The position numbers and the translations under genes are program-made. A DNA stretch of 64,000 nucleotides, from assembly GCA_017308235.1 (NCBI GenBank), contig JAFKFL010000014.1, positions 243,290 through 307,289 on the forward strand. Reading direction: 5' to 3'. Below, piece by piece: positions 1 through 8,452 of the stretch. The DNA is from Alphaproteobacteria bacterium (lineage in GTDB: Bacteria; Pseudomonadota; Alphaproteobacteria; Reyranellales; Reyranellaceae). Positions within the stretch are counted from its first letter, which is position 1; each line of letters opens with the position of its first letter. Under the pieces are notes generated by a model, which was not told where the DNA came from, did no database searches, and saw only the letters and a program-made list of their open reading frames with translations.

Positions 1-1
1 C

Positions 2-178
2 ATGAAAGCGCTCGTCGTACTGGCCGTCTATGTCACGCCATTCCTGATCATCGGCTTCGTGGTGAAGCGCTTTCTGGCAAAGCGCATCGAGGATGTCGAT
101 ATTTCCAATGTTCGCGAGCAGGCTGGTGCGAAGGATCGGCCGCGCTGGGTCTCATTTTTTGGGCGCATCCGAGACTAG
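2..178 (+). CDS. Small single-pass membrane protein, unknown function
   Basis: A 58-residue reading frame begins with ATG at the second base of the window, so the true N-terminus may lie outside it. Residues about 3-20 (ALVVLAVYVTPFLIIGFVV) form one hydrophobic segment, followed by a basic, polar tail ending FFGRIRD. This suggests a one-helix inner-membrane protein with a cytosolic tail. I do not recognise the family. The frame ends well before the repeat at 212 and the convergent EF-G-like gene. It could be a complete small protein or the C-terminus of a longer one. Confidence 0.5.
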   Translation: MKALVVLAVYVTPFLIIGFVVKRFLAKRIEDVDISNVREQAGAKDRPRWVSFFGRIRD

Positions 179-211
179 GGCGAAAACTCACCGGCCGTGA
201 TTCTTCTCATA

Positions 212-300
212 TTCCTCTCCCCCTTGGAGGAGAGGTGAGGAGAGGGGGCGACAATGTGCGCACCCCCTCTCCCCCGATCGGGGGAGAGGAGAAAGAAGAG
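212..300. repeat. Family C dispersed repeat (CCTCTCCCCC hairpins)
   Basis: Intergenic run of short inverted repeats built from CCTCTCCCCC and its complement GGGGGAGAGG, sitting between two convergent genes. Related sequence recurs at about 22858 and 36607, also between genes. Probably a non-coding hairpin-forming repeat; a role as a transcription stop is possible but there is no clear U-tract. Confidence 0.6.
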
Positions 301-319
301 ATAAGGTCGCGTGTTCTCC

Positions 320-2407
320 CTAAGCCGCCGCGCGTTTCTTGCTTTCCTCGACGATGCGGTCGGCGGTGCGGCCCACCAGCTCCTGCAGGTGGTCGAAGGC
401 GGCGTGCCACGTGCCGACGCCCTGTGTCACCGAGCGGATCTCCACGATCATGTCGCCGACCTCGGCCTCGGGCATCAGCGCCGAGACCTCGTCCCAGCCG
501 GTCCAGCCGGTCCGGGCGTCGTAACCCAGGAGCTGGCCACGCCGGCCGGTGATCAGGCGCTGGATGCGCGATGTCGCTTCGTTGGGCGCGGCGACCGTCA
601 CTTTCAGGATCGGCTCCAGCAGCACCGGCTTGCACTTGGGCATGGCCTCGGTCATGGCGATGCGCGCAGCCATCTTGAACGACATCTCGGAGCTGTCGAC
701 GCTGTGATACTGGCCGTCGACCAGAGTCACCTCGACATCGACCACCGGCTGGCCGAGCGGGCCTTCCTTGAGATAGTCGCGCAGGCCTTCCTCGACGGCG
801 GGGATGAAGTTGCGCGGCACCACGCCGCCCACGATCTTGTCGACGAAGCGGAAGCCCGAGCCGCGCGGCAATGGCCGGATCTCGACCTTGATGTCGCCGA
901 ACTGGCCATGCCCGCCGGTCTGGCGCTTGTAGCGCGCGTGTTGCGTGGCGCCGGCCTGGATGGTCTCGCGATAGGCGACGCGCGGCTGGTTGGTCTCGAC
1001 GGCGATGTTGTAGCGTCCCGCGAGCTTCTCGACCGCGACCTTCAGATGCATCTCGCCCTGGCCCTTGAGCAGGAGCTCGTGCGTCTCGGCCCGCGGCTCG
1101 TAGGCGAGCGACGGATCCTCCTCGACGATCTTCTGCAAGGCGCCGGAGAGCTTCACCTCGTCGTTGCGGTTCTTGGCGGTCAACGCCAGCGCGAACACCG
1201 GCGGCTCGGCGATGGGGAAGTCGGCGACCGGCGTGATGCCCGAGCCGGTGAGCGCCTGTCCGGCTGACAGGGCGTCCATCTTGGCCACCGCCACGATCTC
1301 GCCGGCCTTGGCTTCGCCGATCTTGTCGAGGCGCTGGCCGAACGGCCGGAACAGGCTGCCGACACGCAGGCCGCCCAAGGACTGACCTTCGCTGATGGCG
1401 CCCGACCAGACGCGGCAGAGCGAGAGCTTGCCGGTATGCGCCTGGTGCAAAACCTTGAAGCACTCGGCCATCGCCGTGCCGCTAGATGGGCCGTTGGACG
1501 GAAGCGAGCGGCGCTCGGCCGTTTCGGCGACGAAGGGCGTGTCGTGGCGCAACGCCTTCAGGAGCCGGCGCACGCCATTCTCTCGGTCGCCTGCTCCTAG
1601 AAGGACGGGCGCGATCTTCTGCGAGCCGAACTCGTCATGCAGGTCGCGATAGATCAGCGACTTCTCAGGCGCCACGTCCTCGATCAGTTGTTCGAGCAGC
1701 GTGTCGTCGAACTCCGACAACGTCTCCAGCATTTCGCGCCGCGCTTCGCTCTCGCGCGGCAACACTTCGGCCGGCATCTCGATCAGGTCGGAGGCGCCGC
1801 TCGACTTGTAGCGGTAGGCGCGCTCGCTCACGAGATCGACGTAGCCGACCGTCTCCTCGCCGCCGTCGGACGTGAGGTGACGGATCGGCACCTGGCGCAG
1901 CACCAGCTTGCGCGACGAGACGGTCTGCAATGCCGCCAGCATGTCGCGCACGCGGCCCTCGGCCGAGTCGATCTTGTTCACGAAGAAAATATGGGGGATG
2001 AGATTGTCCTCGATGTATTTCAGGAGCGGCGTCAGCGCGACCACGCGTTCAGGCGAGGGCTCGCAGATCACCACCGCCACGTCGGCGATGGCCAACGCCG
2101 CGAGAGCGTCGTGCTGCAGCTCGATCGAGCCTGGTGCGTCGATGAAGGTCCAGTGGTCGCCGAGGTAGTCGACCGAGGCGATGTTGATCTCGGTGCCCAT
2201 GCCGCGCTTGCGCGCCTCGGCCGAGCCGTCGCCGATGGAGGTGCCTGCGCGCGTCGAGCCGCGCCGGCCGATGGCCCCCGTCGCAAAAAGGAGGCTCTCG
2301 AGCAGGCTGGTCTTGCCCGAGAGATACGGCCCGCACAACGCCACCACGCGGTGCGCGCCGCTGCCTGGTCTGCCTCCGAGCACTGTTCCGGTTTTGAGGT
2401 CGGTCAT
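320..2407 (-). CDS. EF-G-like translational GTPase (FusA2-type paralogue)
   Basis: 695-residue member of the EF-G/TetM family of ribosome-associated GTPases. Visible motifs: P-loop GPYLSGKTS at residues 26-34, G3 DAPGS, G4 NKID, then the EF-G domain order (beta barrel, domain III, domain IV with the HARYKRQTGGHGQFGD stretch, domain V). The P-loop differs from the AHIDAGKTT form of canonical EF-G and the gene stands alone rather than in a ribosomal-protein operon. It is therefore better called an EF-G-like paralogue, for which a role outside routine translocation is possible. Start chosen at MTDLKT because AAGGAGG lies about seven bases upstream; an in-frame ATG eight codons earlier (2431) has no such site. 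Confidence 0.88.
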   Translation of the reverse strand: MTDLKTGTVLGGRPGSGAHRVVALCGPYLSGKTSLLESLLFATGAIGRRGSTRAGTSIGDGSAEARKRGMGTEINIASVDYLGDHWTFIDAPGSIELQHDALAALAIADVAVVICEPSPERVVALTPLLKYIEDNLIPHIFFVNKIDSAEGRVRDMLAALQTVSSRKLVLRQVPIRHLTSDGGEETVGYVDLVSERAYRYKSSGASDLIEMPAEVLPRESEARREMLETLSEFDDTLLEQLIEDVAPEKSLIYRDLHDEFGSQKIAPVLLGAGDRENGVRRLLKALRHDTPFVAETAERRSLPSNGPSSGTAMAECFKVLHQAHTGKLSLCRVWSGAISEGQSLGGLRVGSLFRPFGQRLDKIGEAKAGEIVAVAKMDALSAGQALTGSGITPVADFPIAEPPVFALALTAKNRNDEVKLSGALQKIVEEDPSLAYEPRAETHELLLKGQGEMHLKVAVEKLAGRYNIAVETNQPRVAYRETIQAGATQHARYKRQTGGHGQFGDIKVEIRPLPRGSGFRFVDKIVGGVVPRNFIPAVEEGLRDYLKEGPLGQPVVDVEVTLVDGQYHSVDSSEMSFKMAARIAMTEAMPKCKPVLLEPILKVTVAAPNEATSRIQRLITGRRGQLLGYDARTGWTGWDEVSALMPEAEVGDMIVEIRSVTQGVGTWHAAFDHLQELVGRTADRIVEESKKRAAA

Positions 2408-2688
2408 GACTGCGTCCTCCTTCTGCGCCACATGGGCGCATGAAAGCTCCGGAAGACGTCTCCCGGACGGACGGCCCAGCGCTGACCCAGCGCAGGGACG
2501 GCGGGGCAGCTCCTACGTCCGTGGACGGTCGCTTACTGACTCTATCGGCCGTGACGCGAACGCAGGATGCAAAACCCGCGGCGCCTCGATCGGAGCGAAG
2601 CCCCTTCAATTTGATGAAATGCTTTCACTCCGCCGGGGAGGAGTCAATCGGCGGTCACGGGAAGAATCTCGCGAAGGGCGATTTTCTC

Positions 2689-3630
2689 TCAGGTCTGGGT
2701 CTTGAGGCGCATCGCAACCTCCTTGGTCGCGCGCTCCACGCAGTCGATGAACCGCATCGCGGGTGGCGCGGGCGCGTGGACCTTGGAATAGTAAAGGCAG
2801 GTCCTGAGCACGATGCGCGGCCGGAACGGGCGCGTGATCACGCCAGGAAAGATCTCCTGCGCCAGCATAAGCGGGTTCACGAGGCCGATCCCGACATTCT
2901 GCTGCACCAGGCTGCAGACGCCGACGGCGTTGGCGGCGACGATGGGTGTCGAGTAGGCGACGCCGGCTTGCTGGAAGGCGGCGGCGATGAGCTGGGTGGT
3001 GGCTGAAGTCTCGGCGAGACCGATCACCGACTGGTCGAGAAGGTCCTTGGCGCGGATGGCGTTGTGCCGCGCGAGCGGATGGCGGCGCGGCAGCACGGCG
3101 ACCAATGCGGTCTCGCAGAGGTCGCGGATCGTGCAGAGCTGCATCACGCGCGCGTCGATGTCCTTCACGATCGGCGTGCCGACGCCGATGTCGACCTCGT
3201 TGGCCGCGACCTTGTCGAGAAGGTGCCGTGTCGTGTCGCTTTCGATCTCGATCCGCACCTCCGGCCAGCGCCGGTGAAAGTCCTTGATCGCAACAGGCAG
3301 GATCGACACCAGCGCCGGACCCGCGGTGCCGATCACGATCCGGCCGATGTCGCCGCCCTTCAGCGACTAGGCGGCATGGCGGGCGCGATCGAGGTGGTCG
3401 ACGGCGCGCTGGGCGAAGGGCAACAGGCGCTCTGCCTCGGCGGTCGCCGTCAGCCGGCCGTTGGCATTGCGGAACAGGGTGAGCCCGGTCTCGCGCTCGA
3501 GGCCCTTCAGGCTCTTGCTGACCGCCGCCATCGAGATGCCGAGCTTGTCGGCCGCCTCCGACATGTTGCGGCTCAGGATCATGGTCAGGAAGATCTCGAA
3601 ATGGCGGGTCGTGATTGCGGGGGAGAGCAT
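2689..3630 (-). pseudogene. LysR-family regulator interrupted by an in-frame amber codon
   Basis: Two pieces of one LysR-type regulator lie in the same reading frame. 3367-3630 encodes the N-terminal winged helix (FEIFLTMILSRNMSEAADKLG, then the recognition helix and linker to ARHAA). The frame then meets TAG at 3367-3369 and continues with SLKGGDIGRIVIGTAG and the whole co-inducer-binding domain to the stop at 2689. Without that codon the protein would be 313 residues, normal for the family. A single C-to-T change of CAG (Gln) would explain it. It is divergent from the bi-cupin gene at 3818, which it probably once regulated. Reinitiation at GTG 3336 would give only an effector domain without DNA binding. 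A sequencing error is the alternative. Confidence 0.85.
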
Positions 3631-3656
3631 TGGCGGGGCTGCCGGTTACAAAAACA

Positions 3657-3729
3657 GTGTCATCCCGAGCGTAGCGAGGGATCTTTGGCGGCGTCGATCA
3701 AAGATCCCTAGCTACGCTCGGGATGACAC
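3657..3729. repeat. Family A palindromic repeat, full copy
   Basis: Near-perfect hairpin of about 73 bases: GTGTCATCCCGAGCG, then AGCGAGGGATC, a short loop, and the complementary arm ending CGGGATGACAC. Full copies also occur at 18760, 22906, 28012, 31244 and 45792, and half copies at 15730 and 34777, always outside core coding sequence. This is a REP-like dispersed element. Here it separates a broken LysR gene from the bi-cupin promoter. Confidence 0.85.
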
Positions 3730-3735
3730 GGCGTC

Positions 3736-3754
3736 ACTTAACTAAAAGTTAAGT
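3736..3754. promoter_or_regulatory. Perfect palindrome in the bi-cupin promoter
   Basis: ACTTAACT-AAA-AGTTAAGT is an inverted repeat with 8-bp perfect arms and a 3-bp spacer, about 64 bases before the bi-cupin start. Its size and symmetry suit a dimeric MarR- or TetR-type repressor, and it is A/T-rich in a G/C-rich setting. It resembles in layout, but is not identical to, the amide-regulon palindrome at 24563. The regulator is unknown; the neighbouring LysR gene is broken. Confidence 0.55.
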
Positions 3755-3817
3755 CTATTGTGCTTGCGGTTGCAAGCCGGCGGGCGCTCTATGGTGGGGC
3801 AACGCAAGGAGCCATCC

Positions 3818-4774
3818 ATGCCCGACGCCGGCAAGATCGACACTTCGACGGACCTCGCCCGCCAGATGCAAGGCTGCATCGGCCGCTACACCGAGAAGAC
3901 GTTCGACTGGGATGCCTTTCCCGGCAGCCGTGGTTTCCCCGACCTCTCACGTGCCCAGTTGCGCTATGTCGGCGCCGGCGGCTCGCCCAAGGCCGACGAT
4001 CCCTCGACGCTCAGAGCCGAGCATTTCACCTTCAGCCTGGTCAACCAGCCGGTCGGCAAGTTCGCAGCCTCGCACAGTCACGAGATCGTCGAGCACTTCA
4101 TGATCCTGCAGGGCGTGCTGACCGTGGGCTGGGTGTGGGGCGAGGAAGTGATCGAGGCCAAGCTCGGCCCGAAGGACCTAGTGCTGAACAGCCTCGGCCG
4201 GCCGCACGGCTTTCGCAACGATGGCATCGAGCCGGTGCTGATGCAGATCACGGTGGGCAGCGGCACGCCGCTCGCGCCGGTCCATGTCTGCCATCCCAAG
4301 AGCAAGGACCTGGAACTGTCGCGCCGCTTCGGTGCATCGAGCGCCGACAAGATCCATCCCTTCCGTGCCGACAGCGACGACTTCCGCCACAAGGAGATGG
4401 CCTTGCATGTCGTGCGTTACCGTGACCGCACGCCGGTCTGGAACGACGCGGGCTTCGCCGTCATGAACTACGTCGGCGGCAACGGTGCGCCACCGCAGCA
4501 CTACCGCATGGACCTGGTCCATCTGCCGCGCGGCAAGGCGATCGCGCCTTATGCGCGCGACGTCGAGGACGTCTATTTCGTGATCGAAGGCGCGATCACC
4601 GTCGGCTGGGAAGAGAACGGCCGGATCGTCGAGAAGCGGCTGGGCACGCGCGACCTGATCTTTAATCCCGCGGGCCGGCCGCATTACTTCCGCAACGACG
4701 GCGCCACCGACGCGGAGTTCACTATGGCCGTGGGCACGTCCAAGCCCGAGACCGTGGCGTTCCGCGCGGCATGA
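3818..4774 (+). CDS. Bi-cupin domain protein
   Basis: 318-residue two-cupin protein. The first barrel has the metal-binding pattern HSHEIVEH and a later PHGFRN histidine. The second (VEDVYFVIEGAITVGW ... PHYFRND) lacks the HxH pair, with YARDVED in its place, so only the N-terminal cupin looks able to hold a full metal site. Such proteins are often dioxygenases or isomerases of small acids, but no substrate can be named. Start at the ATG preceded by AAGGAG. It overlaps the next gene by ATGA, so the two are translationally coupled. A 19-bp palindrome and a family A repeat lie upstream. Confidence 0.8.
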   Translation: MPDAGKIDTSTDLARQMQGCIGRYTEKTFDWDAFPGSRGFPDLSRAQLRYVGAGGSPKADDPSTLRAEHFTFSLVNQPVGKFAASHSHEIVEHFMILQGVLTVGWVWGEEVIEAKLGPKDLVLNSLGRPHGFRNDGIEPVLMQITVGSGTPLAPVHVCHPKSKDLELSRRFGASSADKIHPFRADSDDFRHKEMALHVVRYRDRTPVWNDAGFAVMNYVGGNGAPPQHYRMDLVHLPRGKAIAPYARDVEDVYFVIEGAITVGWEENGRIVEKRLGTRDLIFNPAGRPHYFRNDGATDAEFTMAVGTSKPETVAFRAA

Positions 4775-5571
4775 ATCTCGCTCCGAAGACGGCGGGCAAG
4801 GGCGGCACGACGATCACTTATCTCGAGGCGGGCAGCGGCACGCCTCTGGTGATGCTGCATGGCATCGGCTCGGCGGCCCGCTCGTTTCGCGACCAGCTCG
4901 ACGGGCTGTCCGCGAACCATCGCGTGATTGCCTGGGATGCGCCGGGTTACAGCGGTTCGGCGGCGTTGGCGCCCGAAGCGCCGACGGCGGACGACTACGC
5001 CGTACGGCTCGCGACCTTCCTCGACGATCTTGGAATCGACGCCTGCCACCTGCTCGGTCATTCGCTGGGCTGCCTGATGGCTGCGCGCTTCACCGTGCGC
5101 CATCCCGATCGCGTGCGCTCGCTCAGCCTGTGCAGCATCGCGGCCGGCCAGGGCCTGCTGCCGGAAGTGGAGCGGCGCAAGCTGCTCGACCAGCGCATTG
5201 GCGATCTTGCGACCCTCGGTGCCGCCGAGATGGCACGCAAGCGTGGACCGCGTCTGGTGGCGCCCGGTGCGTCCGACGAGGTGAGGCAACGCGTAATCGA
5301 CACTATGGCCGCCGTCCGCCCCGACGGCTACGCCCAGGCCGCGCGCATGCTGTCGACCGGCGACATCAAGGCCGATGTCGTTCGCCTGCCGGGCACGTTG
5401 CCTGTGCAGATCGTCTATGGCGATGCCGATGTGATCACGCCGCCGGCGAAAAACCAGGAAGTGGCGGCGCTGCGTCCCGATGCACCGGTGACGGTCGTAT
5501 CGAATGCTGGCCACGCGCTCTACGTCGAGCAACCGCAAGCCTTCAATGCGAGCGTCGAGCGCTTCCTCTAA
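4771..5571 (+). CDS. Alpha/beta-fold hydrolase
   Basis: 266-residue alpha/beta hydrolase. The oxyanion motif MLHGIGS is near residue 30, the nucleophile elbow GHSLG near residue 97, the acid in VYGDADVITPP and the catalytic histidine in NAGHALYVEQP, giving a complete Ser-Asp-His triad. The arrangement resembles enol-lactonase and haloalkane-dehalogenase-like hydrolases of aromatic-acid pathways. Its start overlaps the bi-cupin stop (ATGA), so it probably acts on the product of the cupin enzyme. Substrate unknown. Its stop overlaps the convergent gene at 5568 by four bases. Confidence 0.85.
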   Translation: MNLAPKTAGKGGTTITYLEAGSGTPLVMLHGIGSAARSFRDQLDGLSANHRVIAWDAPGYSGSAALAPEAPTADDYAVRLATFLDDLGIDACHLLGHSLGCLMAARFTVRHPDRVRSLSLCSIAAGQGLLPEVERRKLLDQRIGDLATLGAAEMARKRGPRLVAPGASDEVRQRVIDTMAAVRPDGYAQAARMLSTGDIKADVVRLPGTLPVQIVYGDADVITPPAKNQEVAALRPDAPVTVVSNAGHALYVEQPQAFNASVERFL

Positions 5572-5924
5572 CGTCTCTCGCCGGGCTTCCAGGCGCAAAC
5601 CTTCGCGGCATTGTTCGTCCAGCAAGCGCCCTGCTGGGTCAGCACGCCCAGGTTGGAGTGGGCGTGCGTGGCGCGCGGGTCCTCGTTCCAGTAGCCGTTG
5701 GCCTTGCCCGGCGTTTCGACGAGGACCTGGGCGAAGTAGTTGCCTTTCAGGATCTGGAAGCTTCCGGCCGGTTCATTGGGAAGCGCCGTCGCAGTGAACT
5801 CGCACTGGCCATCGATATAACGCTTGCCACGCACTTCGAGCAGGCAATCGGCCGTTCCCGCAAGCGCCGGCGCCGCGACGCAAAAGCTCAGCGCAAGACC
5901 CGTAACAAGTCGCCAGGGATGCAC
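5568..5924 (-). CDS. Small secreted protein, unknown function
   Basis: 118-residue protein with a clear signal peptide (MHPWRLVTGLALSFCVAAPALA, cleavage after ALA). The mature part of about 96 residues has three cysteines (TADCLLEV, DGQCEF, GACWTNNAAKVCAW contributes two more) and probably forms disulphides in the periplasm. Family not recognised. It lies downstream of the YggS-like gene on the same strand with a 23-base gap, so they may be cotranscribed. Confidence 0.7.
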   Translation of the reverse strand: MHPWRLVTGLALSFCVAAPALAGTADCLLEVRGKRYIDGQCEFTATALPNEPAGSFQILKGNYFAQVLVETPGKANGYWNEDPRATHAHSNLGVLTQQGACWTNNAAKVCAWKPGERR

Positions 5925-5947
5925 GCAAAGACCTCCGTTGCTCCGCT

Positions 5948-6748
5948 CTATGTCGAGGAACTCGCCGCCGGGAACAGTCCTGGCCAGTAGAAGCCGTCCG
6001 GGGTCGGTCGTTTCCCGAAAATGGCCTGCCCCACCCGAACGACGTCGGCGCCTTCCTCGATGGCGATTTCGTAGTCTCCCGACATGCCCATCGACAGTTG
6101 CACGAGGCCGGGATTGATGGCGACGGCGCGGTCCCGGAGGGCGCGCAGCAGCCGGAAGCAGGCACGCACGCGCTCGTTGTCGTCGCTGAAGACCGCCAGG
6201 GTCATGAGGCCGCGAGGCTTCAGTCGAGGATAATCGGACAGGCGCTCGACAAACGGCAGGAAATCATCGGGGCTGAGACCGTACTTGCTGTCTTCGCCCG
6301 ACGTGTTCACCTGCACGAAGACATCGAGGTCGCGGCGCTCAGCCTCGAGGCGACGATTGAGCTCCTCGGCCAGCCGAACGCTGTCGAGGGCATGGAACTC
6401 CGAAGCGAAGCGGACGAGGTATTTCACCTTGTTGGTCTGGAGATGGCCGATGATGCTCCAGCGGATGGGCAGATCCTCGAGCACGGCCCGCTTGTCACGC
6501 GCCTCCTGCAGCTTGTTCTCCCCGAACTCGGAAATTCCGGCGGCAAAGGCGAGCCGGAGGATGTGGGCGGGAACAGTCTTGGTGACGGGCAGCAGGTGAA
6601 CGTCACCAGGTTGGCGTCCAGCGCGGCGACAGGCGTCGGCGATACGCTCCTGAACAACTTTCAGGTTTCTGGCAAACGCTCCAGCGGGATCGTCACCGAA
6701 GCGCGCGATGTCCTCCGTCGAAAGGGGGAGCTTTGATTGTACGTTCAT
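5948..6748 (-). CDS. YggS/PLPBP family pyridoxal-phosphate homeostasis protein
   Basis: 266-residue member of the YggS (PLPBP, formerly UPF0001) family, single-domain TIM-barrel proteins that bind PLP and buffer vitamin B6 and amino-acid pools without a known catalytic reaction. The PLP lysine is in LLPVTKTVPAH (canonical AVSKT). Other family blocks are GENKLQEARDK, WSIIGHLQTNK, VNTSGEDSKYGL and the C-terminal LSMGMSGDYEIAIEEGADVVRVGQAIFG. The N-terminus is about 25 residues longer than usual. Transcribed toward the small secreted protein. Confidence 0.93.
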   Translation of the reverse strand: MNVQSKLPLSTEDIARFGDDPAGAFARNLKVVQERIADACRRAGRQPGDVHLLPVTKTVPAHILRLAFAAGISEFGENKLQEARDKRAVLEDLPIRWSIIGHLQTNKVKYLVRFASEFHALDSVRLAEELNRRLEAERRDLDVFVQVNTSGEDSKYGLSPDDFLPFVERLSDYPRLKPRGLMTLAVFSDDNERVRACFRLLRALRDRAVAINPGLVQLSMGMSGDYEIAIEEGADVVRVGQAIFGKRPTPDGFYWPGLFPAASSST

Positions 6749-6786
6749 GTCGAAAATACCTACGCGACTTGTGCCGGCAGCTTAAT

Positions 6787-6875
6787 CTTCCGGACCGCGA
6801 GCTTCCAGCTCGCTCATGAATCATGAGCGCGTCGCGCGGAGTAACCTCCGCGCTGTAATGCGCGCGGTCCGGAAG
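6787..6875. repeat. Family D inverted repeat (TTCCGGACCGCG arms)
   Basis: Long hairpin with outer arms CTTCCGGACCGCG and CGCGCGGTCCGGAAG around smaller nested palindromes (CTCATGAATCATGAG and CGCGGAG/CTCCGCG). Related GGACCG...CGGTCC hairpins occur at 39929 and, partially, at 20681. It lies between yggS and the chromate transporter gene. Confidence 0.65.
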
Positions 6876-6889
6876 AGCGTGAGCAGTCA

Positions 6890-8080
6890 TCACAGGGCAG
6901 CGACGACCGCGGCTGCGACCGCGCCGCCGATCACGACCAGCCAGGGCGGCAGCTTCCATGGCCCCAGCAAGAGGAGCGCCACGACGGCGATGGCGAAATC
7001 CGATGGGCGGTGGATCGCGCTGGTCCACACCGGATTGTAGAGCGCGGCCAGCAGCAGTCCGACGACGGCGGCGTTCACGCCCTTCAGCACCGATCGCATC
7101 ACCGGATGCGCGCGGATCCAGTTCCAGAACGGCAGCGGCCCGATGGCGAGGAAGAACGACGGCAAGAAGATCGCCACGAGGCAGAGGAGGCCGCCCATCC
7201 AGCCGTTCGGCGATGGCCCCATCACCGTGCCGAGATAGGCCGAGAACGTGAACAGCGGACCGGGCACCGCTTGCGCCGCGCCATAGCCTGCGAGGAAGGC
7301 ATCGTTGCCGACCCAGCCCGGCTGCACGGTCGCGGCCTGCAGGAGCGGCAGCACGACATGGCCGCCGCCGAACACCAGCGCGCCCGAGCGGTAGAAGGCA
7401 TCGAACAGCGCGATGACGTGATTGCCCGATGTGGCGGCAGCGAGGGGCAGGGCAATCAACAGCGCGAAGAAGAGCAGGATCGCGGCGATCGACCATCCCT
7501 TGCCGAAGCGGACCGGCAACGGGATGAGGGCGATCTCCTCGCCCGGCAGCAGCCGCCAGCCGATCACGCCGCCCAGCACGATGGCGCCCACCTGACCCAG
7601 GGTCGAGGGCAGGGCGAGCACCAGCACGGTCGCCGCGCCCGCGATCGCGAGACGCTCGCGATCGGGACAAAGATTGCGCGCCATGCCCCAGACGGCCTGC
7701 GCCACCACCGCGACAGCGACGATCTTGAGTCCGTGCAGCCAGGCGGCGTCGGCAAGATCGCCGAGCGCTGTCACGCCGTAGCCGAAGGCGATCAGCGCCA
7801 GTGCCGAAGGCGTGGTGAAGCCGAGCCAGGCGGCGAACGCGCCCGGCAGCCCGGCGCGCAAGGCGCCCACGATGATGCCGACCTTGCTGCTCGCCGGTCC
7901 CGGCAGCATCTGGCTGAGCGCCACCACGTCGGCATAGTGTGCCTCGTCGAGCCAGCGCCGCCGCTCGACGAACTCGGCGCGGAAGAAGCCGAGATGCGCC
8001 ACCGGTCCGCCAAAGCTCGTGAGCCCCAGCCGCAGGAAGGCGAGGAAGACAGTCCAGGGCGAGTCTCTGTCGGGAGTCAT
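6890..8080 (-). CDS. chrA: Chromate transporter, ChrA (CHR) family
   Basis: 396-residue long-chain CHR transporter made of two homologous halves. Each begins with the family signature: FLRLGLTSFGGPVAHLGFF with ALSQMLPGPASSK in the N-half, and SGALVFGGGHVVLPLLQ with YGAAQAVPGPLFTFSAYLG in the C-half. About ten membrane helices are visible. These proteins are proton-coupled exporters of chromate, and a sulphate-related role is possible. Start placed at ATG 8080; a GTG 18 codons upstream would add a polar stretch not typical of the family. No chrB-type regulator is adjacent. Confidence 0.9.
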   Translation of the reverse strand: MTPDRDSPWTVFLAFLRLGLTSFGGPVAHLGFFRAEFVERRRWLDEAHYADVVALSQMLPGPASSKVGIIVGALRAGLPGAFAAWLGFTTPSALALIAFGYGVTALGDLADAAWLHGLKIVAVAVVAQAVWGMARNLCPDRERLAIAGAATVLVLALPSTLGQVGAIVLGGVIGWRLLPGEEIALIPLPVRFGKGWSIAAILLFFALLIALPLAAATSGNHVIALFDAFYRSGALVFGGGHVVLPLLQAATVQPGWVGNDAFLAGYGAAQAVPGPLFTFSAYLGTVMGPSPNGWMGGLLCLVAIFLPSFFLAIGPLPFWNWIRAHPVMRSVLKGVNAAVVGLLLAALYNPVWTSAIHRPSDFAIAVVALLLLGPWKLPPWLVVIGGAVAAAVVAAL

Positions 8081-8118
8081 TCGGGGACGATATATAAAGT
8101 CATCAACCCGCACCCGCG

Positions 8119-8365
8119 ATGTCGAAGGAATCACAAAAGCCCTGGGCGCCCCTATCCCCGGAAGAGATCGCGTCGGTCTTTGCCGCCGCGACCTTTCCCT
8201 GGTGGATCGCGGGCGGCTATTCGATCGAGCATTTCGTCGGTCGCCCGCTGCGCCCGCACGACGACATCGACCTGCTGGTCCTCGCGAAGGATCATGCCGC
8301 TGCGACGCGCCATCGTGACGGCGTACGGGCCGGAGAATCCCTGGGCGAAACGACTCGACTTCTGA
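8119..8365 (+). pseudogene. Remnant of a nucleotidyltransferase-fold gene
   Basis: The frame opening at 8119 encodes PWWIAGGYSIEHF, then RPHDDIDLLVLAKD, which is the catalytic region of aminoglycoside-adenylyltransferase-like nucleotidyltransferases (GG followed by the DxD pair). The similarity then stops. A different frame carries RRAIVTAYGPENPWAKRLDF and a stop at 8365, which looks like the C-terminus of the same family. The middle appears deleted with a frameshift, leaving about 82 codons. It is divergent from chrA. It is unlikely to make an active enzyme. Confidence 0.6.
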
Positions 8366-8452
8366 CGACTAGGAGCCGCTTGCGTAGCAACAGGCAACAC
8401 TGTTCAATCTTCTCGTTGGCTGGGGCGTCATTGTTAAGGCGAATTCCAAAGA

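Noticed and set aside
2689..3630. Amber codon in the LysR gene considered as recoding (pyrrolysine or programmed readthrough)
   Set aside because: No supporting context or pyl genes are visible, and the residue is in the linker after the DNA-binding domain with an easy CAG-to-TAG explanation.
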